Shown: positions 36,708 through 45,508 of the stretch, in pieces
Numbering within the stretch: position 1 is the first letter of the stretch
Layout of the letters: every line of letters starts with the position of its first letter
The notes under the pieces: generated by a model
Database searches by the model: none
What the model saw: the letters and a program-made list of their open reading frames with translations, nothing else
What the model was told of the DNA's origin: nothing
Made by a program: the position numbers and the translations under genes
Source of the DNA: JAKFWF01 sp963741505
GTDB taxonomy: Bacteria > Pseudomonadota > Alphaproteobacteria > Rhizobiales > Hyphomicrobiaceae
Assembly (NCBI GenBank): GCA_963741505.1
Contig: CAVUIJ010000002.1
Location: forward strand, 310,001-374,000
Direction of reading: 5' to 3'
DNA length: 64,000 nt

Positions 36708-38972
36708 GTGAAACACGCACGCCCGATCACTATGGCTGCCACGCTGGCGACCTGCCTCGTCATGTTGTGGCTGTTGCCGCTGGCATCGGCGCGAGCCCAG
36801 GACACGGCGCAGGCAGCCCAGCGCCCGCCGCTGACGATCCCGATCTTCATCAGCGCGCGTACCGATCTGTGCTACGACCCCGGCGACGCCGCCGCCATCA
36901 AGGCGCTGACCATGCGCGAAAGCCAGCGCATCAATCGCCAGGGCGGTATCGCCGGCCGGCCGATCCAGCTGCGCTTCCTCGACGACGAGCGCGACCAGGC
37001 CAAGACCACCGCCAACCTGCGCTCAGGCCTCACCGACCCGCAGGCGATCGCGATGATCGGCTTGTCGAACTCGAACCGCGCCAAGGTCGCGTTCGAGGCG
37101 ACCGCCAAGGAACTGCGCGAAAGCGCCATTCCATTCCTCTCCAGCATCGCCGTCAACAGCGTGTTCGAGGGCTTCCCGAACGTCTTCACGATCCAGGCCT
37201 CGCAGGACGAGGAGCGGCTGCCGGTAATGGTGCGATTCATCCAACACATGAAATTCGAGCGGCCGGCCTTCATCGGCCTGCGCGACGCGGTGTTCTCCAC
37301 CACCCTCGGCGACGGCCTGAAGAAGCAGCTCGGCGAACGCACGCTCGTCGCCGAGCAGCGGCTGCGCTCGGCCGGCGACAACGTCGATCCGGCCGAGGTC
37401 GCAAGCCTCCTCGCCATGCTCAAGGACAAGCAGCCCGATCTCGCGGTGATGAGCATCGGCACCAACCGGGCGGCAATGCTGATGCAGGCAATGACGTCGG
37501 CCGGCATCACTCCGGCGCTGTTCATAACCGGACGCATCGAGGCGCTGCCAGTCGAGATCGCGAATTCCTATCCCAACGCCATCTACCAGCTCGCCTGGGA
37601 CCGGTTGCCCGAGGCCTACAACGACCGGCTGCGCCGGCTGATCAGCCGCGAGGGCCAGGAGAACTGGATCTTCGAGGGCGGCAAGAACGCCGAGGCGCCG
37701 GGCTGGAAATCCGGCGAGTGCAAGTCACGGCGGGATACCCCCTCGCCCGATCCGGTCGAGGCTGCCAACCTGCGCGCGATCGGCATCGGCACCCAATTCG
37801 CCGACATGGTCGCGCTCGTCGCTGCCGCTGCCGGCACGGCGGACGCCAAGGCGGACGTGCCGGCGCTGCGCCACCACGTGCTGCAGCAATTGAAGACGAC
37901 GTATGCCGCCGGCCGAGGTGCGTTCAAGGGCAGCTTCGAGAACTGGTCGTTCCAGCCGGCGACACGCACCGCAGTACGCACACCGTTCGTCGTCATTCAG
38001 CCGCATGGACTGGGCCGCACCCAGCTGGCGCCGGTCCAGTTCACCCGCGTCAAGGATGGCTCGCTGCGGCAGATCGAGACGCTCTATGTCGATATCGACA
38101 TGATCAAGGCCCACCGCGTCGACGACAACGAAAAGTCGTTCTTCGCCGAGTTCTACCTGGCGATGCGCGACACACCGACCTCGTCGATCGAGCAGATCGA
38201 GTTCACCAACGCCTATCTCGATCCCAAGACCAACGGCCGACAGCTGTCGGTCCAGGTGCTGCACAGCGGCGGCCCCAGCAACGCCTATCCCGAACGGATG
38301 AGGGTCTACAAGGTGACCGGCCGCTTCATCTTCGAGCCCGACCTCGCGTCGTTCCCGTTCGATACCCAGCGCTTCTCGATCGACCTGCAGCCTAAGCGCG
38401 GCGACGCGCCGTTCATCATCCAGCCGCCGCCGAACGAATTGCGCGACAAGCAGGTGACGACCGACGGCTGGGACCCCAAGTCGCAATACGTGGGCTACGA
38501 CGAGGACTTCGTGCCGGTGATCGACGCCTTCACCCACGAGGCGAGCGTGGCGCCGTTCTACAAGGCGAGTTTCGTCTGGCTGATGAAACGGCAGACCACC
38601 GACTATTATCTGCGCGTCGTGGTGCCGCTGCTGTTCATCCTGATCGTCGCTTACCTGTCGATCTTCATTCCGCAATCGCATTTCGAGGCGATCGTGACGA
38701 TCCAGGTGACGGCGCTGCTGTCGGCAGTGGCATTGTACATCTCGCTGCCGAAGCTCGACTCCGATACGGCGACGGTATCGGACCGCATTTTCGTATTCGA
38801 CTACATGATGGTGAGCCTGATGATCGTGATCTCGATCCTGCGCGTGAACCGGCTGATCGCCCACCGCAAAGGGCTGCAGCGGTTCCTCGGCGTCGTGCAC
38901 ATCGTGGCGGTGCCGCTGATGCTCGTCGCGATGGCCTGGCATGTCAACGCCTTGAGCATGGGTGATCGTTAG
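36708..38972 (+). CDS. Periplasmic-binding-protein / pentameric ligand-gated ion channel fusion
   Basis: 754 aa from GTG 36708 (AGAGG nine bases upstream; ATG 36699 is too close to it). Signal peptide 1-31. Residues about 40-420 are a LivJ-like type I binding domain (PLTIPIFISARTDLC, MIGLSNSNRAKVAF, SSIAVNSVFEGFPNVFTI). Residues about 440-630 are a pLGIC extracellular beta domain with the Pro-loop FPFDTQ at 549-554. Four helices follow: M1 about 633-655 (VVVPLLFILIVAYLSIFI), M2 with Glu660 at the -2' position then FEAIVTIQVTALLSAVALYI, M3 about 693-713, M4 about 726-747. M2 has Thr2', Thr6' and Leu9', and -2' Glu as in GLIC, predicting a cation channel. The amino-acid-binding domain probably senses the ligand. 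Confidence 0.88.
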   Translation: MKHARPITMAATLATCLVMLWLLPLASARAQDTAQAAQRPPLTIPIFISARTDLCYDPGDAAAIKALTMRESQRINRQGGIAGRPIQLRFLDDERDQAKTTANLRSGLTDPQAIAMIGLSNSNRAKVAFEATAKELRESAIPFLSSIAVNSVFEGFPNVFTIQASQDEERLPVMVRFIQHMKFERPAFIGLRDAVFSTTLGDGLKKQLGERTLVAEQRLRSAGDNVDPAEVASLLAMLKDKQPDLAVMSIGTNRAAMLMQAMTSAGITPALFITGRIEALPVEIANSYPNAIYQLAWDRLPEAYNDRLRRLISREGQENWIFEGGKNAEAPGWKSGECKSRRDTPSPDPVEAANLRAIGIGTQFADMVALVAAAAGTADAKADVPALRHHVLQQLKTTYAAGRGAFKGSFENWSFQPATRTAVRTPFVVIQPHGLGRTQLAPVQFTRVKDGSLRQIETLYVDIDMIKAHRVDDNEKSFFAEFYLAMRDTPTSSIEQIEFTNAYLDPKTNGRQLSVQVLHSGGPSNAYPERMRVYKVTGRFIFEPDLASFPFDTQRFSIDLQPKRGDAPFIIQPPPNELRDKQVTTDGWDPKSQYVGYDEDFVPVIDAFTHEASVAPFYKASFVWLMKRQTTDYYLRVVVPLLFILIVAYLSIFIPQSHFEAIVTIQVTALLSAVALYISLPKLDSDTATVSDRIFVFDYMMVSLMIVISILRVNRLIAHRKGLQRFLGVVHIVAVPLMLVAMAWHVNALSMGDR

Positions 38973-38982
38973 ACGCCGACCG

Positions 38983-40559
38983 CTACAGCACGACCTCAAC
39001 CAGGTACGGTCCTTTGTGCCGCAGCCCGGCCTTGATCGCGCTGACGAGCTGATCGACAGTCTCGACCCGGCGCGCCTCGACACCCATGCCCTTGGCCAGC
39101 GACACCCAGTCGATCGTCGGGTTTTCCAGCGACAGCATATCGTGCGCCTTGCGACCGGGGTTCTTCGCACCAACGTTCATCAGTTCACCGCGTAGAATCC
39201 GATATGCCCGATTGGCCCACACCAGCGTGAGGACATCAAGCTTCTCGCGCGCCTGCGTCCACAGCGCCTGCACGGTATACATGCCCGAGCCATCCGCCTG
39301 CAGACCGATAACCTTGCGATCCGGGCAGGCGATGGCCGCGCCGACCGCCATCGGCAAGCCGTCGCCGATGGCGCCACCGGTCAACTGCAGCCAGTCGTGC
39401 GGCTTGGAATTTCGGGTGAGTGCGAAGAAGTTGCGGCCGGTGGTGACGCTTTCGTCGCAGATCACCGCCCCTTCCGGGATCAGCGCACCGAGGACGGCGC
39501 CGATCGTCTCGGGGTTGAGCGCGCTGGTAGTCGGGATCGGCGGCGGCTCGGCCTTGGCCAGCACCGGCCTCGCCTTGGCAGCGCCGACCGCCTCGGCGAG
39601 ACGGGCGAGCGCATCGGCGAGGTCGTCGTGCACCTCGGCGAGCGTTTGGATCTCACAGCCAGGCTGCGTCATCGCACTCGGCTTGCCGGGATAGCCGAAG
39701 AAGGCGATCGGCGGCCGGGCACCGACCAGGATTACGTTGCTGTAGCCCGCCAGCACCTCGAGCGCGCTGTCGACCGGATAGGGCACGCGATCGACCGAGA
39801 CGCGGCCGGCGCCGCGCTCGACGCGGGCATTGGAGCCCGGTGCCATCAGCCGGCAGCCGGTCTTCACGGCGATGCGCGAGGCATCGGCGAGCGCGTCGGC
39901 CCGCAGCGCATCGCCACCCAGCATCAGCAGCGTCGAGGGCCCGAGTTTGGCGAGTGCCGCGGCGTCCTGCACGGCCTGGTCGCCGACCCTGGCGCGCGGC
40001 CGCGCCGGCGGCACCCGCGCCGCGCCCGCCACCCGGCCCCCAGGCGGTATCGGCCGGCAGCACCAGGGTCGCGATCTGCCCTGCGCCGCGGCGCGCCTCG
40101 ATGATGGCGTCGCGACCGTCGATCGCGATCGTGCGCGACGACGAGCCGGTGCGCACCCAATCGGAGTATGGCTTGGCGATCGCCTCGATGTCGCTGGTCA
40201 GCGGCGCATCGAACCGCTTGTGATAAGTTGCATGCTCACCCACAACGTTGATCATCGGCGTATAGGCCTTACGTGCATTGTGGATGTTGGCCATGCCGTT
40301 GGCGAGGCCGGGGCCGAGATGAAGCAGCGTGGCGGCGGGCTTGCCGGCCATGCGCGCGTAACCGTCGGCGGCACCCGTCGCCACGCCCTCGAACAGGCAG
40401 AGCACGCAGCGCATGCCGTCGACCCGGTCGAGAGCAGCGACGAAATGCATCTCTGATGTGCCGGGATTGGTGAATGATACCGACGACCCCGCCGCCGACC
40501 AGCGTCCTGACCAGGCTCTCGGCGCCATTCATTTCGTCCGTGTCGGGGCTGTCGGCCAT
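38983..40559 (-). CDS. Thiamine-diphosphate enzyme, acetolactate synthase-like (two one-base frame breaks)
   Basis: Starts at ATG 40559 (MADSPDTDEMNGAESLVRTL). The sequence continues as SFTNPGTSEMHFVAALDRV with the catalytic Glu in CLFEGVATGAADGYARM, and ends with the TPP motif GLQADGSGMYTVQALWTQ and ILRGELMNVG. Two breaks, near 40479-40490 and at 40032-40034, are each repaired by removing one base, giving about 524 aa. The family includes acetolactate synthase-like decarboxylases/ligases of unknown substrate (often annotated IlvB-like). It is convergent with the receptor-channel gene (10-bp gap). Confidence 0.88.
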
Positions 40560-40857
40560 GGCGCGCGTCCTCTCATGTGATGCGCGCGAGCATCCCTTGC
40601 TTTGGCGCGGCTCGCAAGCCGGCGTGACCAGGCCATTTCGCATAGCCGTCAAGCACCTGCCGGCGTCGCGACGCAGTCGCGGCGCCATGTCGATACCTAC
40701 CGCTTTGGCCAACGATAAATTCATTGCTGCATCGCACGCAGGACACCTAGCGGATGATCGCAGGCCGTGACAGTCTCGCGCCGCGGCATTCAGCATGCAT
40801 ACGCTGCTCGCCGGCCTCTTCTGAGTTGCTGAAAGCCACCAGTCTGGGAGTACACTC
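40560..40857. other. Intergenic region upstream of the second Liv operon
   Basis: 298 bp between the divergent TPP-enzyme gene and the LivJ-like gene. No supported ORF or strong palindrome. It should contain both promoters. TGGGAG at 40844-40849 is the ribosome-binding site for the gene at 40858. Confidence 0.5.
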
Positions 40858-42006
40858 ATGATGATAGGTTTGAAATCACGGCGCTCGGCCTCGGGCGCCG
40901 CTGTTGCATTTGCGCTTGCCATCGCAGCCCTCGCGCCTGCCGCAGTTGCCCAGCAGGTCATCAAGATCGCCGCCGGCGCACCGCTCACCGGCGCGTTGGC
41001 GAAGCCCGGCCAGGAAGTGGTCAACGCCGTCAAGCTCGCCGCAGAGGAATGGAATGCCAAGGGCGGCGTGCTCGGCATGAAAATCGAAGTCGTCGAGGCC
41101 GACGACCAGGGTAACCCGCAGATCGGCGTCGCCGCCGGTGAAAAGGTCGCCGCCGATGCCGCCATCATGGGCGCGGTGTGGGGCATCACCAGCTCGACCT
41201 GCATTCCAGTCTCGGAGATCCTCGAGAAGGTCAACATGGCGATAATCACGCCGGGCTGCAGCAATCCCAAGGTCACCGATCGCGGCCTGAAAGTCATGCA
41301 CCGGCTTTGCGCCCGCGACGACTTCCAGGGCCCGGCCGGCATCATCTTCGCCGTCAACGACCTGAAGGCCAAGAAGATCGCAATCTTCGACGACGGCACC
41401 ACGGGCCCGCGCGGCGCCGCCGACGAAGCCGAGAAGCAGGCCAAGGCGATGGGCGTGACCGCGCTTCGGTTCGTGCTGCGCTCCGGCGACAAGGACTTCC
41501 GCGCCGTGCTCGGCACCGTGCCGAAGGACGTCGATGCCATCTATGCGAGCCTGTGGGCACCCGATGCCGCGCTGATGGCCAAGCAGCTGCCCGACGTCGC
41601 CCTCAAGGCCCGCATGATCGGCCCCGATGGACAGTTCGAGCCAGTCGACTACGTCCAAGCCGCGGCCGGCGGCGCCGAGGGCAACTACGTCACGTTCTTC
41701 GTGCCCGACATGAAGAAGATCGCGGCGGCGAACGCCTTCGTGAAGGCATTCGAGGCCAAGTACGGCCAGATCAGCTCCTATGGTCCGCTCGCCTATGAAG
41801 GCGCCAACATCCTGCTCGAAGCGATCAAGAAGGCCGGCAAGGCCGATCGCGCCGCAGTGCGCGATGCCGTACGCGCGACCAAATACACCGGCATCCTCGG
41901 CATGGAGATCACGTTCGATGCCAAGGGTGACGTCGCAACGCCCTCGTTGTCGGTTTATCAGGTCAAGGGCAACGGCTTCGATCTGGTCAAGACGGTGACC
42001 AAGTAG
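40858..42006 (+). CDS. livJ: LivJ-type ABC transporter substrate-binding protein
   Basis: 382 aa. Signal peptide about 1-32 ending ALAPAAVAQQ. Mature Peripla_BP_6 domain: IKIAAGAPLTGALAKPGQEV, VKLAAEEWNAKGGVLGMKIE, VWGITSSTCIPVSEIL and KKIAIFDDGTTGPRGAADEA, ending TPSLSVYQVKGNGFDLVKTV. The first gene of a five-component uptake operon (livJ-livG-livF-livH-livM) ending in a D-amino-acid dehydrogenase. Confidence 0.94.
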   Translation: MMIGLKSRRSASGAAVAFALAIAALAPAAVAQQVIKIAAGAPLTGALAKPGQEVVNAVKLAAEEWNAKGGVLGMKIEVVEADDQGNPQIGVAAGEKVAADAAIMGAVWGITSSTCIPVSEILEKVNMAIITPGCSNPKVTDRGLKVMHRLCARDDFQGPAGIIFAVNDLKAKKIAIFDDGTTGPRGAADEAEKQAKAMGVTALRFVLRSGDKDFRAVLGTVPKDVDAIYASLWAPDAALMAKQLPDVALKARMIGPDGQFEPVDYVQAAAGGAEGNYVTFFVPDMKKIAAANAFVKAFEAKYGQISSYGPLAYEGANILLEAIKKAGKADRAAVRDAVRATKYTGILGMEITFDAKGDVATPSLSVYQVKGNGFDLVKTVTK

Positions 42007-42016
42007 GAGCGAGGCG

Positions 42017-42799
42017 ATGCCACTTCTGGAGGTCTGCGGCCTGAAGAAGAATTTCGGCGGGCTGCAGGCCGTTCAGGGCTTCGACCTCACGGTCGAGGCC
42101 GGCGAGATCGTCGGCATCCTCGGGCCCAACGGCTCGGGCAAGACGACGATCTTCAACGTCCTGACCGGCATCTATCCGGCCGACGGCGGCCGCGCTTCAT
42201 TCGACGATGGCCGCCGGCAGCTGCTCGGCCTGAAGCAGCATCAGATCACTGCCGCCGGCGTCGCGCGCACGTTCCAGAACCAGCGCCTGTTCAACGAAAT
42301 GACCGTGCTCGAGAACGTCTGCGTCGGCCACCACTGCCGCACCCGTGCCGGCATCGCCGGCGTATTGCTCGGCCTGCCGGCCGCGCGCGCCGAGAAGGCC
42401 CGGGTGATCGACGAGACCCGGACGCTGCTCGGCGTCTTCGGCGACCGGCTGCTGCCGCGCGAGGACGAACTCGCCGCATCGCTGTCCTATGCCAACCGGC
42501 GCCGCCTCGAGATCGCCCGCGCGCTTGCCACGCGGCCGAAGCTGCTGCTGCTCGACGAGCCGGCGGCCGGCATGAACCAGACCGAGTCGCGTGAATTGAT
42601 GGCCGACATCCTGCGCATTCGCGACCGTGGCATCACCATCATGCTGATCGAACACGACATGTCGGTGGTGCGCGGCATTTCCGACCGGGTCGTGGCACTC
42701 GATCACGGCGTCAAGATCGTCGAGGGCGATTTCGCCACGGTGCGCCGCCATCCGCAGGTCATCGAGGCCTATCTCGGACGCAGGGCCGCCCATGCCTGA
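42017..42799 (+). CDS. livG: Branched-chain amino-acid-type ABC transporter ATP-binding protein
   Basis: 260 aa. Walker A ILGPNGSGKTTIFNVLTGIY, the LivG-specific VARTFQNQRLFNEMTVLENV, signature region LSYANRRRLEIARALA, Walker B LLLLDEPAAGMNQTES, IMLIEHDMSVVRGISDRVVA. It overlaps livF by 8 bp. First of the paired NBDs in the operon. Confidence 0.95.
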   Translation: MPLLEVCGLKKNFGGLQAVQGFDLTVEAGEIVGILGPNGSGKTTIFNVLTGIYPADGGRASFDDGRRQLLGLKQHQITAAGVARTFQNQRLFNEMTVLENVCVGHHCRTRAGIAGVLLGLPAARAEKARVIDETRTLLGVFGDRLLPREDELAASLSYANRRRLEIARALATRPKLLLLDEPAAGMNQTESRELMADILRIRDRGITIMLIEHDMSVVRGISDRVVALDHGVKIVEGDFATVRRHPQVIEAYLGRRAAHA

Positions 42800-43520
42800 G
42801 CCGTCCATGCTGAAGCTCTCCGACCTCGTTACCTACTACGGGCAGATGATGGCGCTCAAGGGCGTGAGCCTCGAGGTCAGGCAAGGCGAGATCGTCTGCC
42901 TGCTCGGTGGCAACGCTTCCGGCAAGTCGACGACGATGAAGACCATTCTCGGGCTGGTCCGTCCGCGCGAGGGCTCGGTCGAGTTCGAAGGCAATCGCAT
43001 CGACCGTCTGGCAACCGGCGAGATCGTCAAGCGCGGCATCTCGCTGGTGCCAGAAGGCCGCCGCATCTTCGGCCGCATGACGGTGTGGGAGAACCTCGCC
43101 ATGGGCTCCTACGTCCGGCGCGCCGACCCGAAAGCCGACATCGATCACGACATGGAGCGCGTCTACAGCCTGTTTCCACGCCTGAAGGAGAGGCTGGGGC
43201 AATTCGCCGGCACGATGTCGGGCGGCGAACAGCAGATGCTGGCGATCGGCCGGGCGCTGATGGCGCGGCCCCGCCTGCTGCTGATGGACGAGCCGTCGAT
43301 GGGACTGTCGCCGGTCTTTGTCGACCAGGTCTTCGACATCATCAAGGAGATCAACAAGCAGGGCACGACCATCCTTGTGGTCGAGCAGAACGCGGCGGTC
43401 GCGCTGTCGATCGCCAATCGTGGCTACGTGCTGCAGAACGGCCGCATCGCCGCCGCCGACACCGCCGCCGCGCTGCTGCAGGCCGACGACGTTCGCCGCG
43501 CCTATCTCGGAGAGGAATAG
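42792..43520 (+). CDS. livF: Branched-chain amino-acid-type ABC transporter ATP-binding protein
   Basis: 242 aa. Walker A LLGGNASGKSTTMKTILGLV (the middle Asn-Ala replaces the usual Asn-Gly-Ala), SLVPEGRRIFGRMTVWENLA, signature MSGGEQQMLAIGRALM, Walker B LLMDEPSMGLSP, LVVEQNAAVALSIANRGYVL. It overlaps livG by 8 bp and is followed 8 bp later by livH. Confidence 0.95.
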   Translation: MPEPSMLKLSDLVTYYGQMMALKGVSLEVRQGEIVCLLGGNASGKSTTMKTILGLVRPREGSVEFEGNRIDRLATGEIVKRGISLVPEGRRIFGRMTVWENLAMGSYVRRADPKADIDHDMERVYSLFPRLKERLGQFAGTMSGGEQQMLAIGRALMARPRLLLMDEPSMGLSPVFVDQVFDIIKEINKQGTTILVVEQNAAVALSIANRGYVLQNGRIAAADTAAALLQADDVRRAYLGEE

Positions 43521-43528
43521 TCTAACCG

Positions 43529-44467
43529 ATGGACCTGCTTTCGATCCTGCCGCAACAGCTCGTATTCGGCCTCGCGCTTGGTACCGTCTACGGCCTGATC
43601 GCGCTCGGCTACACCATGGTCTATGGCGTGCTGCTGATGATCAACTTCGCCCATGGCGAGGTGTTCATGATCGGCGCCTACATCGGCTGGGCGGTGCTCG
43701 CCTTCCTGCTCAATCATGCGGTCGGCGGCTTGCATCCGATCTGGGTGCTGCCGGTTCTGCTGTTGCCGGCGATGGTGATATGCGGCGTGCTCGGCATGAC
43801 CATCGAGAGGTTCGCCTATCGGCCGCTCTATTTGCGCGGTGGCTCGCGCCTGGCGCCGCTGATCAGCGCCTTCGGCGCTTCGATCTTCCTGCAGAACGCG
43901 GTGATGCTGACGCAGGGCGCGCGCATGAAGGTGTACATGACCAACACGCTGTTTCCGCGCACCTGGCGGTTCGACATCTTCGGCGTCAACGTCTCGGTAC
44001 TGCTGCTGGTGATGATTGCGGTGTCGATGTCGCTGACCTGGGGCTTGATCCTGCTGGTGCAGAAGACGACGCTCGGCCGCTCAATTCGCGCCGTCTCCGA
44101 GGATCGCGAGATGGCCTCGGTCATGGGCGTCAGCGTCGGCCAGGTGGTCGGGCTGACGTTCTTCCTCGGCTCGGCACTGGGCGGCGCCGCCGGCGTCCTG
44201 GTCGGGCTCTACTACACCCAGATCGATTTCGTGATGGGCTATTCCGCCGGTCTCAAGGCATTCACCGCCGCGGTGCTCGGCGGCATCGGCAATATCAAGG
44301 GCGCGATGGTCGGCGGGCTGCTGCTGGGCATCATCGAAAGCGTCGCCGTCACCTTCATCAATCCAGCCTTCAAGGATGTGGTGGCGTTCGCCGTCCTCAT
44401 TCTGGTGCTGATGTTCCGGCCGGAAGGCATATTCGGGGAAACTCTTTCGGATCGGAAGAAAGTGTAA
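43529..44467 (+). CDS. livH: Branched-chain amino-acid-type ABC transporter permease
   Basis: 312 aa with eight predicted helices. LivH signatures: LALGTVYGLIALGYTMVYGV, LLMINFAHGEVFMIGAYIGW, LGRSIRAVSEDREMASVMGV and FTAAVLGGIGNIKGAMVGG. Its stop codon overlaps the livM start (TAATG), so translation is coupled. Confidence 0.95.
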   Translation: MDLLSILPQQLVFGLALGTVYGLIALGYTMVYGVLLMINFAHGEVFMIGAYIGWAVLAFLLNHAVGGLHPIWVLPVLLLPAMVICGVLGMTIERFAYRPLYLRGGSRLAPLISAFGASIFLQNAVMLTQGARMKVYMTNTLFPRTWRFDIFGVNVSVLLLVMIAVSMSLTWGLILLVQKTTLGRSIRAVSEDREMASVMGVSVGQVVGLTFFLGSALGGAAGVLVGLYYTQIDFVMGYSAGLKAFTAAVLGGIGNIKGAMVGGLLLGIIESVAVTFINPAFKDVVAFAVLILVLMFRPEGIFGETLSDRKKV

Positions 44468-45492
44468 TGCCGGACACGATTCGCGAGGCCTTGCGCCGCA
44501 ACTGGTATTGGTTCCTGCTCGCGGGCGGCCTGATCGCGCCGCTGCTCGCCCCCAACGACTACGTGATCGGCGTTCTGGCGCGGATCTGCCTCTATTCGAT
44601 GCTGGCCTTGGGCCTCAATATCGTCGTCGGTTTCGCCGGCCTGCTCGACATCGGCTACGTCGCCTTCTTCGGCATCGGCTCCTACGTCTACGCCTTCCTG
44701 GCTTCGCCGCACTTCGGTCTGCACCTGCCGTTCGTCCCGGTGATGGTGATCGTGACACTGTCGGCCGCGATCGCCGGCATCCTGATTGGTGCTCCGACCT
44801 TGCGGCTGCACGGCGACTATCTCGCCATCGTCACCTTGGGCTTCGGCGAGATCACCTACCTGTGCCTCGTCAACCTCGATCGGCCGATCAACATCACCGG
44901 TGGTCCGAGCGGCCTCATCCGCATCGACCCGCCGCAGTTCTTCGGCCACGTCGTCGACAGCAACATCGAGTACTACTACATGTTCCTGCTGACGCTCGGC
45001 TGCATGCTGTTCGCGTCGATCAGGCTGCGCGACAGCCGTATCGGCTGGGCCTGGCGCGCGATCCGCGAGGACGAACTCGCCGCCGCCTCGATGGGCGTCA
45101 ATACCACGGTCTCGAAGCTGCAGGCGTTCGCCCTCGGCGCGACCTTCGCGGGCTTCGCCGGCGGCCTGCTGGCGTCGTGGCAGAAATCGGTGTTCCCCGA
45201 CAACTTTCTGTTCCAGGAATCGATCAATGTGCTGGCCATGGTCATTCTCGGCGGCATGGGCAGCGTGCTCGGCGTCATCCTCGGCGCGACCATCATCGTC
45301 GCCTTGCCGGAGGTGTTCCGCGATTTGAGCGTCTACCGACTGCTGGCATTCGGCGCACTGATGATGGTGGTCATGATCGTGCGACCGCAGGGCTTGCTGC
45401 CGGAAGGCTTCGCCACGCCGCGCAAGAAGGCCGAGGAGCAGCCGCCGGCGCCGGCAACGGCATCGGCGGCCAAAGGCGCAAGCAAGCCATAG
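44467..45492 (+). CDS. livM: Branched-chain amino-acid-type ABC transporter permease
   Basis: 341 aa, stand-alone LivM (not fused, unlike the operon at 19-25 kb). Motifs: LNIVVGFAGLLDIGYVAFFG, GAPTLRLHGDYLAIVTLGFG, GWAWRAIREDELAAASMGVN and MVILGGMGSVLGVILGATII. The C-terminal about 25 residues are Ala/Pro/Lys-rich and probably disordered. The operon continues with dadA-like 45509-46768 after 16 bp. Confidence 0.95.
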   Translation: MPDTIREALRRNWYWFLLAGGLIAPLLAPNDYVIGVLARICLYSMLALGLNIVVGFAGLLDIGYVAFFGIGSYVYAFLASPHFGLHLPFVPVMVIVTLSAAIAGILIGAPTLRLHGDYLAIVTLGFGEITYLCLVNLDRPINITGGPSGLIRIDPPQFFGHVVDSNIEYYYMFLLTLGCMLFASIRLRDSRIGWAWRAIREDELAAASMGVNTTVSKLQAFALGATFAGFAGGLLASWQKSVFPDNFLFQESINVLAMVILGGMGSVLGVILGATIIVALPEVFRDLSVYRLLAFGALMMVVMIVRPQGLLPEGFATPRKKAEEQPPAPATASAAKGASKP

Positions 45493-45508
45493 CGAGGCGA
45501 GGGGCGAC

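Noticed and set aside
37725..39173. 482-codon open frame opposite the receptor-channel gene
   Set aside because: His/Arg-rich antisense translation with no motif; the plus strand carries a well-supported gene.
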